This document shows positions 1 through 12,857 of a stretch of 64,000 nucleotides of DNA, in pieces. The position numbers were made by a program, and so were the translations under genes. Within the stretch, counting starts at the first letter, position 1. Each line of letters opens with the position of its first letter. Source of the stretch: Aquabacterium sp. J223 (GTDB taxonomy: Bacteria > Pseudomonadota > Gammaproteobacteria > Burkholderiales > Burkholderiaceae_C); assembly GCF_024666615.1 (NCBI RefSeq), contig NZ_CP088297.1, positions 310,001 to 374,000 on the forward strand, read 5' to 3'. Below the pieces are notes generated by a model. The model did no database searches and was not told the origin of the DNA. It was given only the letters and a program-made list of their open reading frames with translations.

Positions 1-220
1 CGGAGCGCGCCTGCCGGCTCGAGCCGCCGTGCGACTGGTTGATCACCTGGTCCTCGCCGGCGGTCTTCTTCCAGTGAGCGGCGAAGGCCCTGTTGTAGTC
101 CTTGTAGAACTCCCGCGACACGTCGTAGCTGACGTTGAGCAGCGGCGGCGCGGCCTGCGCCAGCGGCAGGACGGCAACCAGCGCGAGGGCAAGCAGGGCG
201 CGGCGGGGAAGCAGGGTCAT
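1..220 (-). CDS. sbp: Sulfate ABC transporter substrate-binding protein, N-terminal fragment
   Basis: This is the first 73 codons of a periplasmic sulfate-binding protein; the rest lies beyond the left edge. The ATG is followed by a signal peptide (two Arg, hydrophobic stretch, Ala-X-Ala cleavage near residue 24). The mature start [17 protein letters not shown] and the [13 protein letters not shown]-type segment are hallmarks of the Sbp/CysP family, which delivers sulfate or thiosulfate to the CysTWA permease. The cys permease genes would be expected downstream, outside the window. CysB control is known for such genes elsewhere; here I see only an AT-rich patch near 318-345 that could be its promoter. 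Family assignment is strong; Sbp versus CysP cannot be settled from this part. Confidence 0.85.
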   Translation of the reverse strand, partial: MTLLPRRALLALALVAVLPLAQAAPPLLNVSYDVSREFYKDYNRAFAAHWKKTAGEDQVINQSHGGSSRQARS

Positions 221-417
221 GGACGGGGTTCCAGGGTTCGGCGGAGGTCGACCTGGCGGCAACCGGCCCGCCAGGGGCGCGCATGCTAAAGCCAGGCACG
301 CCGTCACGGAACGATTCAGTGCCTATTTGCTTATGCGCGGACCAATGAAGACGCCTCGCTGGACGAGGCGCATCGCCGCCCTGGGCGGGACGGCGCCTGC
401 GCCGTCCCCTCGGCTCG
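221..417. other. Intergenic region between sbp and the DUF4142 gene
   Basis: No gene is visible. An AT-rich patch (about 318-345) would suit a leftward promoter for sbp. A strong perfect hairpin (387-408, nine-base arms, GGGACGGCG pairing with CGCCGTCCC) lies just after the stop codon of the leftward DUF4142 gene. It lacks a clear T tract on the transcribed side, so intrinsic termination is only possible. Confidence 0.4.
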
Positions 418-1074
418 CTACTGCCGGGTCGTCGCCTTGTCGGCGCTGGCGGACTTCTCGCCGCCGCCCACCTTCGCGTTCACGTCCTTGGCCATCTGCA
501 GGTGGTGCTGCAGCGACGGCAGCATCTTGGTTGCCCAGGCCTTGACCTGCGGGTCCTGAGCGCTCTGCGAAGCCTTCTGGAACAGCTTGACGGTGTCCTC
601 GTGCGCCTTGACGCCGATCTGCTCCGAATAGCGGCGGTCGAACTTGTCGCCGTCGCTGGCCTCGAGCAGCTTCATCTTCGCCTTCTGGGCCACCGAGGGC
701 TCCTTCGGCACCTCCAGGCCCTTGCTCTGCGCCAGCTGCATCAGCTCGGCGTTGGCTTTGGTGTGGTCGTCGATCATCTGGCTGGCGAAGGCCTTGACGT
801 CGGCGCTGGTGGCCTTGCTCTGGGCCAGCTTGCTGGCCTCCACCTCGGCCAGGCTGTTCTGCGCGGCCTGCTTGAGGAAGCCGGCGTCGGCCCGGGGCAG
901 CTTGGCCTCGCCGCCGCGGCGGTTGTCGTCGTTGGCCGTCTGGCGGGCGGCGCCGCCGGGGGTGGCTGCGGCGTTGCCGCTGGTGCTGCTGCCGGTCGTG
1001 CCGGACTGGGCGTGCACCACGCCGGCCGCGGCCATCGCCGCCACCAGGGCCAGGGTGCGCAGGCTGTTGTTCAT
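418..1074 (-). CDS. DUF4142 periplasmic protein
   Basis: This 218-residue protein has a signal peptide (MNNSLRTLALVAAMAAAG...HAQ), a low-complexity Ser/Thr/Gly/Ala linker to about residue 50, and then a DUF4142 four-helix domain. The domain begins near DAGFLKQAAQNSLAEVEASK and runs to HLQMAKDVNAK. DUF4142 is a ferritin-like all-helical fold of unknown function, often near stress or outer-membrane genes. The ATG is chosen because a good Shine-Dalgarno sequence (AAGGAGAT) precedes it and the signal peptide starts there. The gene lies alone between sbp and the thioredoxin-like gene, on the same strand as both. Substrate and role are unknown. Confidence 0.8.
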   Translation of the reverse strand: MNNSLRTLALVAAMAAAGVVHAQSGTTGSSTSGNAAATPGGAARQTANDDNRRGGEAKLPRADAGFLKQAAQNSLAEVEASKLAQSKATSADVKAFASQMIDDHTKANAELMQLAQSKGLEVPKEPSVAQKAKMKLLEASDGDKFDRRYSEQIGVKAHEDTVKLFQKASQSAQDPQVKAWATKMLPSLQHHLQMAKDVNAKVGGGEKSASADKATTRQ

Positions 1075-1160
1075 GTCGATCTCCTTCGGGGAATGCGCGG
1101 ACCCGCCCGGTTGGCGGGGGCGTCCCCCGAAGTTCGGCAAGCCCCGTTCCCAGGCGATGG

Positions 1161-1517
1161 TCAGCGCAGCGCGCGCACGGCCTGCAGCAGCGCGCCCGCC
1201 GCGGCGGCGCTCAGGCCCGGCGCGGCGGGGGGCAGCGCCCCGGCTTCGGCGGCGGCGAGCAGGCGCTGCAGCGTCGCCGCCTCCGGCGTGAGCGGCCCGA
1301 GGAAGCGCAGCGTGTCGCCCTCGGCGATCAGCAGCGTCGGGAAGTCGTCGACGTCCAGTTCGGCCGGCAGGCGATCGGCCTCGTCCTCGATGTCGACGTA
1401 GACGAAGCGGTGCCCGGCGTGGGCCCGGGCCACGGCGTCGAACAGCGGGCGGTAGGCCTCGCAGGTGCGGCACCAGGCCGCACACAGGCAGGCGACGAGC
1501 AGCGCGGGTGCCGCCAT
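1161..1517 (-). CDS. Thioredoxin-like protein
   Basis: This small 118-residue thioredoxin-fold protein has the redox motif WCRTC (Cys16 and Cys19), followed by YVDIEDEAD and the cis-Pro segment DFPTLL (Pro60). No signal peptide is evident, so it is probably cytosolic and reduces disulfides. It starts about 17 bases after the ssb stop on the same strand, so the two are probably co-transcribed. The ATG is preferred; an in-frame GTG two codons upstream is possible. The CRTC dipeptide differs from the CGPC of true thioredoxin, so its partner is unknown. Confidence 0.78.
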   Translation of the reverse strand: MAAPALLVACLCAAWCRTCEAYRPLFDAVARAHAGHRFVYVDIEDEADRLPAELDVDDFPTLLIAEGDTLRFLGPLTPEAATLQRLLAAAEAGALPPAAPGLSAAAAGALLQAVRALR

Positions 1518-1534
1518 CCCCACCGCGCCCCGGG

Positions 1535-2074
1535 TCAGAAGGGGATGTCGTCGTCCATGTCGTCGAAGCCGGTGTTCGACTTCGGCGCCGGCGCGGGCCG
1601 CGGCGCCGCCGGGGCGCGCGGGGACGGGGCGCTGCGGCGCTGCGGGGCGGCGCCGGCGTCGTCGCCGAAGCCGGCGTCCTGCCGCTCGCGGCCGCCGTAG
1701 CCGCCCTCGTCGCCACCGCCCATGCCACCGCCGGCGCCGTCGCGGCTGCCCAGCAGCTGCATCGTCTCGGCGATGACCTCGGTGGTGTAGTTGTCCTTGC
1801 CGTCCTGGCCCTGCCACTTGCGGGTCTTGAGCCGGCCCTCGACGTAGACCGGGCGGCCCTTCTTCAGGTACTCGCCGGCGATCTCGGCCAGGCGGTCGTA
1901 GAAGACCACCCGGTGCCATTCGGTCTCCTCCTGGCGCTCGCCGCTGTCGCGGTTCTTCCAGTTGCGGGTCGTCGCCACGCTGACGTTGCACACCGCGGCG
2001 CCGCTGGGCGTGTAGCGCAGTTCCGGGTCGCGACCGAGGTTGCCGATGAGGATGACTTTGTTGACGGAGGCCAT
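1535..2074 (-). CDS. ssb: Single-stranded DNA-binding protein
   Basis: This 179-residue SSB matches the usual length of about 178. The OB fold covers residues 1 to about 112 (starting [18 protein letters not shown], with the conserved [21 protein letters not shown]). A Gly/Ala/Pro-rich disordered linker follows, and the acidic tip DDDIPF binds RecQ, PriA, PolIII chi and other partners. The gene is divergent from recQ, and a thioredoxin-like gene follows it. The ATG is preceded by GGAGG. In many bacteria ssb is paired with uvrA; here uvrA is 6 kb away. Confidence 0.97.
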   Translation of the reverse strand: MASVNKVILIGNLGRDPELRYTPSGAAVCNVSVATTRNWKNRDSGERQEETEWHRVVFYDRLAEIAGEYLKKGRPVYVEGRLKTRKWQGQDGKDNYTTEVIAETMQLLGSRDGAGGGMGGGDEGGYGGRERQDAGFGDDAGAAPQRRSAPSPRAPAAPRPAPAPKSNTGFDDMDDDIPF

Positions 2075-2255
2075 GGCGGTTCCTCGGACGGAAAGGACGG
2101 GTTCGGGTGGACCGGCAAGCTTACCAGCGCGACCGACGGCGCCGGCCTCCCACGGCTGCAGCGCACGGCGGCGGACGCCGCCGCGAGGCCGACGGTACGA
2201 TGCCCGGCTTCGCGGGCCTCACGCCCCCTTCGCCGTCCTCCGCCCCCGCCCGCCC

Positions 2256-4241
<1,986 letters not shown>

Positions 4242-4268
4242 AGCCGCCCGGCGCAGGGGCCGGGCAGT

Positions 4269-4286
4269 TGTCAGCAACGGCTGACA
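4269..4286. promoter_or_regulatory. Perfect dyad TGTCAG-N6-CTGACA upstream of the BON operon
   Basis: The two six-base arms are perfect inverted repeats around CAACGG, and the symmetry extends to seven bases per arm. It lies about 160 bases before the BON-protein ATG. The same dyad with a different spacer occurs at 8095-8112, upstream of the NarL-type regulator gene. The nine-base core GACAGCGCT that follows also recurs in that region. Inferred operator for the neighbouring response regulator. As it is only 28 bases after the recQ stop, a role as an RNA hairpin cannot be excluded. Confidence 0.5.
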
Positions 4287-4443
4287 GCGCTTTCAGCCCC
4301 GTGGCCCGGGCCGGTCGGCCCCGGCCGACAGACCGCCTGTGCCGGCGACCGTAGATTCCCCCCACGCCCTCGGCCAGTGGTACGGCGGCGGTCCCTACCG
4401 GGCCGCGCCACCGCACGACGGCTGCTCAACAAGGAGAAACACC

Positions 4444-4776
4444 ATGCCCGCTTTCAAGTCCGCCCTCACCGTCACCGCCCTGTGCGCCGCCCTCGGCGGC
4501 GGCCTGCTCGTGTCCGGCTGCTCGTCCACGCCGACCAGCAAGAGCACCGGCGAGGTCATCGACGACGCCTGGATCACCACCAAGGTGAAGGCCGCGTTCG
4601 TCGAGGACCCGCAGGTAAAGGCGCTGGACATCAAGGTCGACACCTACAAGGGCACCGTGCAGCTCAGCGGCTTCGCCAACAGCGGCGCCGAGATCACCCG
4701 CGCCGCGCAGCTGGCGCGCGGCGTCAAGGGCGTGCAGTCGGTCAAGAACGACATCCGCCTGAAGACCGCCGGCTGA
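4444..4776 (+). CDS. BON-domain lipoprotein (OsmY-like)
   Basis: This 110-residue protein has a lipoprotein signal peptide with lipobox LVSGC (Cys26), a short Ser/Thr linker, then one BON domain (about 40-108: DDAWITTKVKAAF, GTVQLSGFANS, VKGVQSVKNDIR). BON domains bind phospholipid surfaces, and OsmY-type proteins protect the envelope under osmotic stress. The ATG is supported by AAGGAG eight bases upstream. It is the first gene of a rightward set with DUF883, DUF1328 and a histidine kinase. The dyad at 4269-4286 lies upstream, so stress induction through the adjacent two-component system is a reasonable inference. Confidence 0.9.
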   Translation: MPAFKSALTVTALCAALGGGLLVSGCSSTPTSKSTGEVIDDAWITTKVKAAFVEDPQVKALDIKVDTYKGTVQLSGFANSGAEITRAAQLARGVKGVQSVKNDIRLKTAG

Positions 4777-4804
4777 CGCCGGACGAGCCCACGAGGAGAT
4801 TGCG

Positions 4805-5107
4805 ATGAACACCGTGAGAAACGCCCTGCGCCGCGACCTGGACCATGTGATGTCGCGCTTCGACCACCTCATGCACCAGGCCGGCGACGTGGTGCAGGCC
4901 GGCAACAGCAGCTGGCGCAACAAGCTGTCGATGGCCGGCGGTGGGCTGCGCGACAAGTGGAGCGGCATCGACATGCGCCAGCAGGCGCGCGGCGCGGTGC
5001 GCAGCACCGACGAGCTGGTGCATGCGCACGCCTGGAAGGCCGTCGGCATGGGTGCGCTGCTGGGGCTGGCGCTGGGCTTCCTGGCGTCGCGCATGGACCG
5101 GCGCTGA
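4805..5107 (+). CDS. DUF883 (ElaB/YqjD-like) membrane-anchored protein
   Basis: This 100-residue protein has an amphipathic helical body (residues 1 to about 75) and one C-terminal transmembrane helix (about 79-95: VGMGALLGLALGFLASR) ending in Arg residues. This is the layout of the ElaB/YqjD/YgaM family, tail-anchored inner-membrane proteins that bind ribosomes in stationary phase in E. coli. The ATG has AGGAG eight bases upstream (ACGAGGAGATTGCG). It lies 28 bases after the BON gene and 24 bases before the DUF1328 gene, so all three are probably one transcript. Confidence 0.85.
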   Translation: MNTVRNALRRDLDHVMSRFDHLMHQAGDVVQAGNSSWRNKLSMAGGGLRDKWSGIDMRQQARGAVRSTDELVHAHAWKAVGMGALLGLALGFLASRMDRR

Positions 5108-5131
5108 GCGCCCGCCCAGCCACCTGACGCC

Positions 5132-5293
5132 ATGCTGTACTACGCCGCCGTCTTCCTGGTCATCGCGCTGATCGCCGCGGTGTTCGGTTTCGGCGGCATC
5201 GCCGCCGGCGCCGCGGGCATCGCGAAGATCCTGTTCATCATCTTCATCGTCGGCTTCGTCGTGTCGCTGGTGATGGGGCTGATGCGACGGTGA
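5132..5293 (+). CDS. DUF1328 small membrane protein (YtjA-like)
   Basis: This 53-residue protein is almost wholly hydrophobic, with two transmembrane helices: residues 2-20 ([19 protein letters not shown]) and about 31-50. Between them is the Gly/Ala turn [12 protein letters not shown] typical of the DUF1328/YtjA family. The function is unknown; family members commonly occur next to BON and DUF883 stress genes, as here. It ends about 85 bases before the upstream candidate start of the histidine kinase. Confidence 0.85.
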   Translation: MLYYAAVFLVIALIAAVFGFGGIAAGAAGIAKILFIIFIVGFVVSLVMGLMRR

Positions 5294-5467
5294 CGCCCGC
5301 GCCGCGGGCCGGCGCGACCTGAGACACTGCACCGGCGCTGCCGCCCCGTCGCACCGGCGGGGCGGCAGCGCCACATCCATGCAGAGCCCCGCCTCCGACG
5401 ACAAGACCGCCTCCGCCGCAGCACCCCCGCCCACCACGCCCGCCCGCCCCCCGGCTGGCGGCAGTCG

Positions 5468-6877
5468 GTGCCGCCGCGTGTGCTGCTCATCCTGCTGCTC
5501 ACCGCGCTGATCTCGGTGATCGTGCTGGGCATCTCGGAACTCGCGTTCCTCGAGATCGAGAGCGCCGGCAGCGCCGAGCGCCAGACCACCGAGGCCCGGC
5601 AGCAGCTGGAAGCCATGCGGCAGGCGATGTCGCAGGCCGAATCGGCGCAGCGCGGCTACCTGATCACCGCCGACGAGCGTTACCTGCAGCCCTTCCAGGG
5701 CGCGATCGACCGGCTGCGCCGCAGCCGCGCCGACCTGCTGCGGCTGGCGGCGCTGCTGCCGTCGCTGCGCGAGCCGCTGCAGCAGATGGCGCCGTTGATC
5801 GACGAAAAGCTCGACGAGCTGGCCCTGACGGTGCACTACAGCCAGCAGGGCAACCGCATCGACGCCATCCAGATCGTCGTCTCCAACCGCGGCGTGACGC
5901 TGATGGAGGAGATCGAGAAGCAGGGCCAGCGGCTGCGCGACGAACTCGACCGCCTGGCCCAGGCCCGTGCCGCCGACCTGCACCGCATCTACCTGCTGCA
6001 GCGGCTGGGCGTGGGCCTGATCGTCCTGCTGAACCTGGTCTTCCTCGCCATCCTGGGCGTGCGCACGGTGCGCCACTTCACCGAACGCGACCGCCACCGC
6101 GCGGAGCTCGCCCGGCAGGCGCAGGCGCTGGAGCACACGGTGGCCGAACGCACCGAGGAGCTGTCCTCGCTGTCCAGCTACCTGCAGGCCAGCCACGAGC
6201 GGGAGAAGGGACGCCTCGCCCGCGACCTGCACGACGAGCTGGGCGGCATCCTGACCGCGGCCAAGATCGACGCCTCCTGGCTGGAGGGCTTCGCCGCGGC
6301 CGGCGGGCCGGACGTGCAGCAGCGCATGAAGCGGCTGCAGTCGTCGCTGGACGAGGCGGTGGAGCTCAAGCGCCGCGTCATCGAGCACCTGCGGCCGAGC
6401 CTTCTCGACCACCTCGGCCTCGGGCCGGCGGTGGAGTGGTTCGTGGAGGAAACCTGCGGCAAGGCGGGCCTGGCGCACGAGGTGGTGCTGGAGGACGCCG
6501 ATGCACCGGTGCCGCCGGAACTGGCGATCGCCGTCTACCGCATCGTGCAGGAGAGCATGGCCAACGCCGTGCAGTACGCCAATGCGAAGCGGGTGCGCGT
6601 GGCGCTGGCGATCGGCTTCCACGACCTCACGCTGGCGGTGGAGGACGACGGCGTGGGCATCGCCGACTTCCGGCCCGACCACCTGCCGCAGGGCATCGCC
6701 GGCATGCGCCAGAGGGCGCGGTCCCTGGGCGGCAGCCTCTCGGTCGAGACCGCGCCGGGCCAGGGCACCGCCATCCGCGTGCGCTTCACCCTGCCTCAGA
6801 CGCCGCCCACCCGCGACGACGACGCGACGGCGCACGGAGACGGTGACCTGGCCGCGGCGGCGGCGCCGCCGCCGTAG
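5468..6877 (+). CDS. Membrane sensor histidine kinase (CHASE3, HisKA_3, HATPase)
   Basis: The gene gives 469 residues from GTG 5468. TM1 is at about 4-24, followed by a CHASE3-type four-helix sensor (about 30-175, with AESAQRGYLITADERYLQPF), TM2 at about 183-203, a coiled coil, and a HisKA_3 domain with phosphoacceptor His255 (RLARDLHDELGG). The HATPase_c domain has VEDDGVGI and GIAGMRQRARSLGG, so this is the NarX/UhpB-type class that pairs with NarL-type regulators. An ATG at 5379 begins a plausible leader, but reaching this frame needs one extra base at the C6 tract near 5455. The kinase converges on the receiver-only gene and belongs with the NarL regulator at 7346-7984. The signal is unknown. 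Confidence 0.9.
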   Translation: MPPRVLLILLLTALISVIVLGISELAFLEIESAGSAERQTTEARQQLEAMRQAMSQAESAQRGYLITADERYLQPFQGAIDRLRRSRADLLRLAALLPSLREPLQQMAPLIDEKLDELALTVHYSQQGNRIDAIQIVVSNRGVTLMEEIEKQGQRLRDELDRLAQARAADLHRIYLLQRLGVGLIVLLNLVFLAILGVRTVRHFTERDRHRAELARQAQALEHTVAERTEELSSLSSYLQASHEREKGRLARDLHDELGGILTAAKIDASWLEGFAAAGGPDVQQRMKRLQSSLDEAVELKRRVIEHLRPSLLDHLGLGPAVEWFVEETCGKAGLAHEVVLEDADAPVPPELAIAVYRIVQESMANAVQYANAKRVRVALAIGFHDLTLAVEDDGVGIADFRPDHLPQGIAGMRQRARSLGGSLSVETAPGQGTAIRVRFTLPQTPPTRDDDATAHGDGDLAAAAAPPP

Positions 6878-6884
6878 CGGTGGC

Positions 6885-7310
6885 TCAGCGCTGCTGAGCG
6901 CGCGCCTCGATCAGCACGCGCACCTGGGCGAACTCGCGGCTCTTGTCGAGGAAATGGTCGGCGCCGGCGCGTTCGCAGGCGTGACGCAGCACCGGCAGGG
7001 TGTGGTTGGTCAGCACGATGAGCAGCGGCCGCTGCCCACCCTTGCGCTGCCGGATGCGCTGCAGCACGCCCATCCCGGTGCCGGCGCGCAGGTTGAGGTC
7101 GACCACCACCACGTCGGGCTGCGTGCCGTCGAAGGTGCTCACCGCCTGCTCCTCGCTGTCGGCCACGCCGACGACGTCGAAGCGGCCCGGCTCCTCGATC
7201 AGCTCGCGCAGCATCAGCTGCACCCGCGGCAGGTCCTCGACCAGCAGCACCCGCAACGGCGGCAGGGCGCTGTCGGGCCGGTCGTCATCGGCGACGGGGA
7301 CGACGTGCAT
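6885..7310 (-). CDS. Receiver-only response regulator
   Basis: This 141-residue protein consists of a single REC domain. The acidic pair is Glu25-Asp26, the phospho-accepting residue Asp71 (VVVVDLNL), the switch Thr101 (VLTNH) and the conserved Lys123 (FLDKS). There is no output domain, and the C-terminus ends soon after the fold (EARAQQR), so it probably acts by protein contact or as a phosphate sink. It starts 35 bases after the stop of the NarL-type regulator on the same strand, so the two are likely co-transcribed, and it converges on the kinase gene. The ATG start is likely; upstream in-frame codons exist. Confidence 0.85.
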   Translation of the reverse strand: MHVVPVADDDRPDSALPPLRVLLVEDLPRVQLMLRELIEEPGRFDVVGVADSEEQAVSTFDGTQPDVVVVDLNLRAGTGMGVLQRIRQRKGGQRPLLIVLTNHTLPVLRHACERAGADHFLDKSREFAQVRVLIEARAQQR

Positions 7311-7345
7311 GCGGGGTGTCACGGTGGCGTGGCGAGGACCGGGCG

Positions 7346-7984
7346 TCACGGGATGAGGTCGTTCTTGACCGCGTACTGCGTCAGCTCGGCGTTGGTGCGG
7401 AAGCCCATCTTCTCCAGCACCCGCGCCCGGTAGGTGCTGACCGTCTTCGACGACAGGCACAGGTCGTCGGCAATCTCGGTCACGCTGCGGCCGACCACCA
7501 GCTTGGAGAAGATCTGGAACTCGCGCTCCGACAGCCGCAGGTGCATCGGCTGCTCGATGTCGTGCGTCAGCCCGGCGGCCAGCTTCTCCGCCAGCTTGGG
7601 GCTGATGTAGCGCCGGCCGGCGGCCACCGTGCGCACCGCGGCGACCAGCTGGTCGGGCGCCAGTTCCTTGCTCAGGAAGCCGCTGGCGCCGGCCTTCAGC
7701 ACGTTCAGGCCGTACTGGTCTTCCGAGTACGCCGACAGGATGAGGATGGCCACGTCCGGCTGGCCGGCCTTGGCCTGGCGCAGCACGTCGATGCCCGAGA
7801 GGTCCGGCAGCGACAGGTCGACCAGGCAGACGTCGAGCTTGCCGGTGCGGATGGCCGTGAGCGCCTCGCGGCCGGTGCCGCCCTCCGCCTCGATGACGAT
7901 GTCGCTGTGCTGGGTGAGGATGTAGCGAAACCCGGCCCGCACGATGTCGTGGTCGTCGAACAACCCCAATCGGATGGTGAGCAC
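7346..7984 (-). CDS. NarL/FixJ-family response regulator
   Basis: This 212-residue regulator has a REC domain (Asp10, Asp11, phospho-Asp56 in LVDLSLP, Ser84, Lys106 in GFLSKE) and a LuxR-type helix-turn-helix (about 145-205, [17 protein letters not shown] and [16 protein letters not shown]). The start is GTG 7984, decided by a strong AGGAG six to nine bases upstream; no ATG fits. It is the natural partner of the CHASE3 kinase at 5468-6877. Its own upstream region carries the dyad at 8095-8112 also seen ahead of the BON operon, which suggests autoregulation. Confidence 0.92.
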   Translation of the reverse strand: MLTIRLGLFDDHDIVRAGFRYILTQHSDIVIEAEGGTGREALTAIRTGKLDVCLVDLSLPDLSGIDVLRQAKAGQPDVAILILSAYSEDQYGLNVLKAGASGFLSKELAPDQLVAAVRTVAAGRRYISPKLAEKLAAGLTHDIEQPMHLRLSEREFQIFSKLVVGRSVTEIADDLCLSSKTVSTYRARVLEKMGFRTNAELTQYAVKNDLIP

Positions 7985-8094
7985 GTCGGTTTCTCCTGCC
8001 CTGCTTGGTGTGGTTGACGGCACTGTACTGCCCGGCCGCGCCGCGCGGCAGCGCCGGCCGCCCGTCAGCGCTGTCGGCCGAGGATGCGAAGCGC

Positions 8095-8112
8095 TGTCAG
8101 GGCCGCCTGACA
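8095..8112. promoter_or_regulatory. Second TGTCAG-N6-CTGACA dyad, upstream of the NarL-type regulator
   Basis: This perfect inverted repeat has the spacer GGCCGC, about 110 bases upstream of the regulator GTG and about 140 bases upstream of uvrA. The arms and spacing are identical to those at 4269-4286. Two further AGCGCTGTC nonamers (8067-8075 and 8090-8098) stand next to it, the reverse complement of the GACAGCGCT that follows the first dyad. Candidate operator for the adjacent regulator. An effect on divergent uvrA is also possible. Confidence 0.5.
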
Positions 8113-8252
8113 TCCCCGCCGACGGGCCTGCCTGCGCCAGGGAGGCCGGGCCGCGGCGGGATCGGCGCCATGGTTGCACGGCGCGGCAGACGCGGTGGCT
8201 ATGATCGACCGTTTGACCCGCCCTTGACCCGGCGCAGCCGTTCGGGACCCTG

Positions 8253-11257
<3,005 letters not shown>

Positions 11258-11258
<1 letters not shown>

Positions 11259-11788
11259 TGGCCCACCGCGCGGCGCCGAAGCGGACGCCGACCGTCGCGG
11301 CGCTGGTGGCGGCCCTGTCGATCGCGCTGCCCGACGCCGCACCGGCGCAGGGCCGGCCCCGCGCCTGCGCCGGAGATCCCGCCGTGTGGCTGTCGCAGCT
11401 CAACGCCTGGCGGGCGCAGCCGCAGCCCTGCGGCGCCGGCTCGGTCGCCGCGCCACCGTTGCAGGCCGACGCCCGGCTGCAGGACAGCGCCCAGGCGCAG
11501 GCGTTGGCGATCGCGGAGCGCGACGACCTGTCGCACCAGGACCAACGCGGGCAGACGTTGGCCGAGCGGCTGCGAGAGCGCGGCATCGTCGTCCGCCAGG
11601 CCGGTGAGGCGGTGGCCGGCGGACAGGATCTTTTCCAGGGGGTGCTGGAGCGCTGGCGCGACAGCCCGGCGCATTGCGCCATCGCCGCCGACCCCCGCTT
11701 CGCCGGCGGCGGCATCGCCTGCGCGGAACGCGAGGGCTCGCGCTACGGCCGCTTCTGGGTGTTGCAGGCGGGCACGACCCGCCGCTGA
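11258..11788 (+). CDS. Secreted CAP-domain protein
   Basis: This 176-residue protein has an N-terminal signal peptide (about 1-31, ending APAQG) and one CAP/SCP-like domain: LNAWRAQPQPCG, PPLQADARLQDSAQAQALAIAERDDLSHQDQRG, and GGIACAEREGSRYGRFWV. The CAP cavity residues His (LSHQD) and Glu/Arg (AERLRERG) are present. Family members bind lipids or act as extracellular factors; the role here is unknown. The ATG overlaps the uvrA stop codon, suggesting translational coupling to a gene with no functional link. The last 46 bases overlap the convergent PEP-CTERM gene. Confidence 0.82.
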
Positions 11789-12717
11789 CGCGCGCGGGCG
11801 GCCAGCATCGCGGCCAGCCCCGCCGCCAGCAGCAGCACGGTAGCGGTTTCGGGCACCGGGGTGACGGCATCGGGCAGCAGCAGGCGGCTGCCGTCGCCGT
11901 CCTCCGGCGTTGCCGGCCGGTTGCCCTCACCACCACCGCCGAACGGGCCGGTCTGCAGCGCGATCTGCGCCGTGCCGCCCTTGCCACCGCCACCACCGGC
12001 CGGCGCACCACCGAAGGCGCCTCCCCCGGCGAAACCGACCGGACCGGCGCCGCCGACGGCGCTGCCGCGCCAGGCCGGCATGCCGCCGACCAGCACCGGC
12101 CCGGCCAGTTGGCCGAAGGAGCCGGGCTGCGCCTCGCCGACGGGCGCCGCCACCAGCGACGGTCCGCCGGCGGCCGGCGGCTCGAATTCCAGCGGGTCGT
12201 CCAGCACCAGCAGCCCGCCGGGCAACAGCGCATCCGGCTCGGCTTCGGCGGTTCGCGCCGGACCGCTGCCCTGCGGCCGCTCGACGATGCGGCTGACGTT
12301 GCGGCACACCGTGGGCACCAGCACGCAGTGGCCGCTGTCGCAGAAGACGAGCCCGCGCTCCTCCTGCTTCTCGTGCCAGCGGGCACGCGTCACCTCGCGG
12401 CAGACGCTGCCGGCGCCGAAGTGCATGTCGCGGATGGCCGGCTCGTACTGCCGCTGGCCGACCACGCTGTCACGTCGGATCACCACCAGGTCGTCGTACT
12501 GGCGGCCGGCCATGCGCGCCTTCAGCCGCTGCCGCACGTCGGCAGGGATGTCGGCATAGCGGTCGACCGCCGCCACCACGTCGCCCATGAAGGGGTTGTG
12601 GCCCGGCCGGTCCCAGCTGCAGCGCGCAAGCGTCTCCTGGGCATGCGCCGGCCCCAGGGCCAGCAGCAGGCCGAAGGCCAGTGCCCACAGGAGGGCGGGG
12701 AGACGGGGCGCTTGCAT
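11743..12717 (-). CDS. MHFG-type PEP-CTERM protein
   Basis: This 324-residue protein has a signal peptide (about 1-26), a conserved Cys-containing N-terminal domain with the MHFG motif (RDMHFGAGSVCREVTRARW) and several paired cysteines, and a Pro/Gly-rich low-complexity middle. It ends in a PEP-CTERM sorting tail: VPETATVLLLAAGLAAM followed by the Arg cluster ARARQRR. The tail directs processing by an exosortase/archaeosortase-type enzyme and is typical of exopolysaccharide-producing betaproteobacteria. No exosortase gene is in the window. About ten residues follow the Arg cluster, which is slightly unusual. Overlaps the CAP gene end. Confidence 0.82.
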   Translation of the reverse strand: MQAPRLPALLWALAFGLLLALGPAHAQETLARCSWDRPGHNPFMGDVVAAVDRYADIPADVRQRLKARMAGRQYDDLVVIRRDSVVGQRQYEPAIRDMHFGAGSVCREVTRARWHEKQEERGLVFCDSGHCVLVPTVCRNVSRIVERPQGSGPARTAEAEPDALLPGGLLVLDDPLEFEPPAAGGPSLVAAPVGEAQPGSFGQLAGPVLVGGMPAWRGSAVGGAGPVGFAGGGAFGGAPAGGGGGKGGTAQIALQTGPFGGGGEGNRPATPEDGDGSRLLLPDAVTPVPETATVLLLAAGLAAMLAARARQRRVVPACNTQKRP

Positions 12718-12857
12718 GGGAGGGGATTGTCAACACCTGAAACATCCTGTAGTGCGCAATGCGCCGCTCGCACGAGGGATCCCTACATGCGCCGTCAAGG
12801 AAGCCGTGAAATCCGGCACGCCCTGCCGCGGACGGCGTCGCTGCTAAGGTCCGCGCC

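Noticed and set aside
387-408. Intrinsic terminator after the DUF4142 gene
   Set aside because: The stem is strong, but no T tract follows on the transcribed strand; noted only as a hairpin.
4325-4357. Sigma-70 promoter CCGACA...TAGATT before the BON gene
   Set aside because: The spacer is 21 bases, too long for a normal promoter, and the -35 match is poor.
8174-8205. uvrA promoter TTGCAC...TATGAT
   Set aside because: The hexamers are fair but the spacer is 20 bases, so I do not list it. I also see no LexA box (CTG-N10-CAG type with AT-rich core) there.
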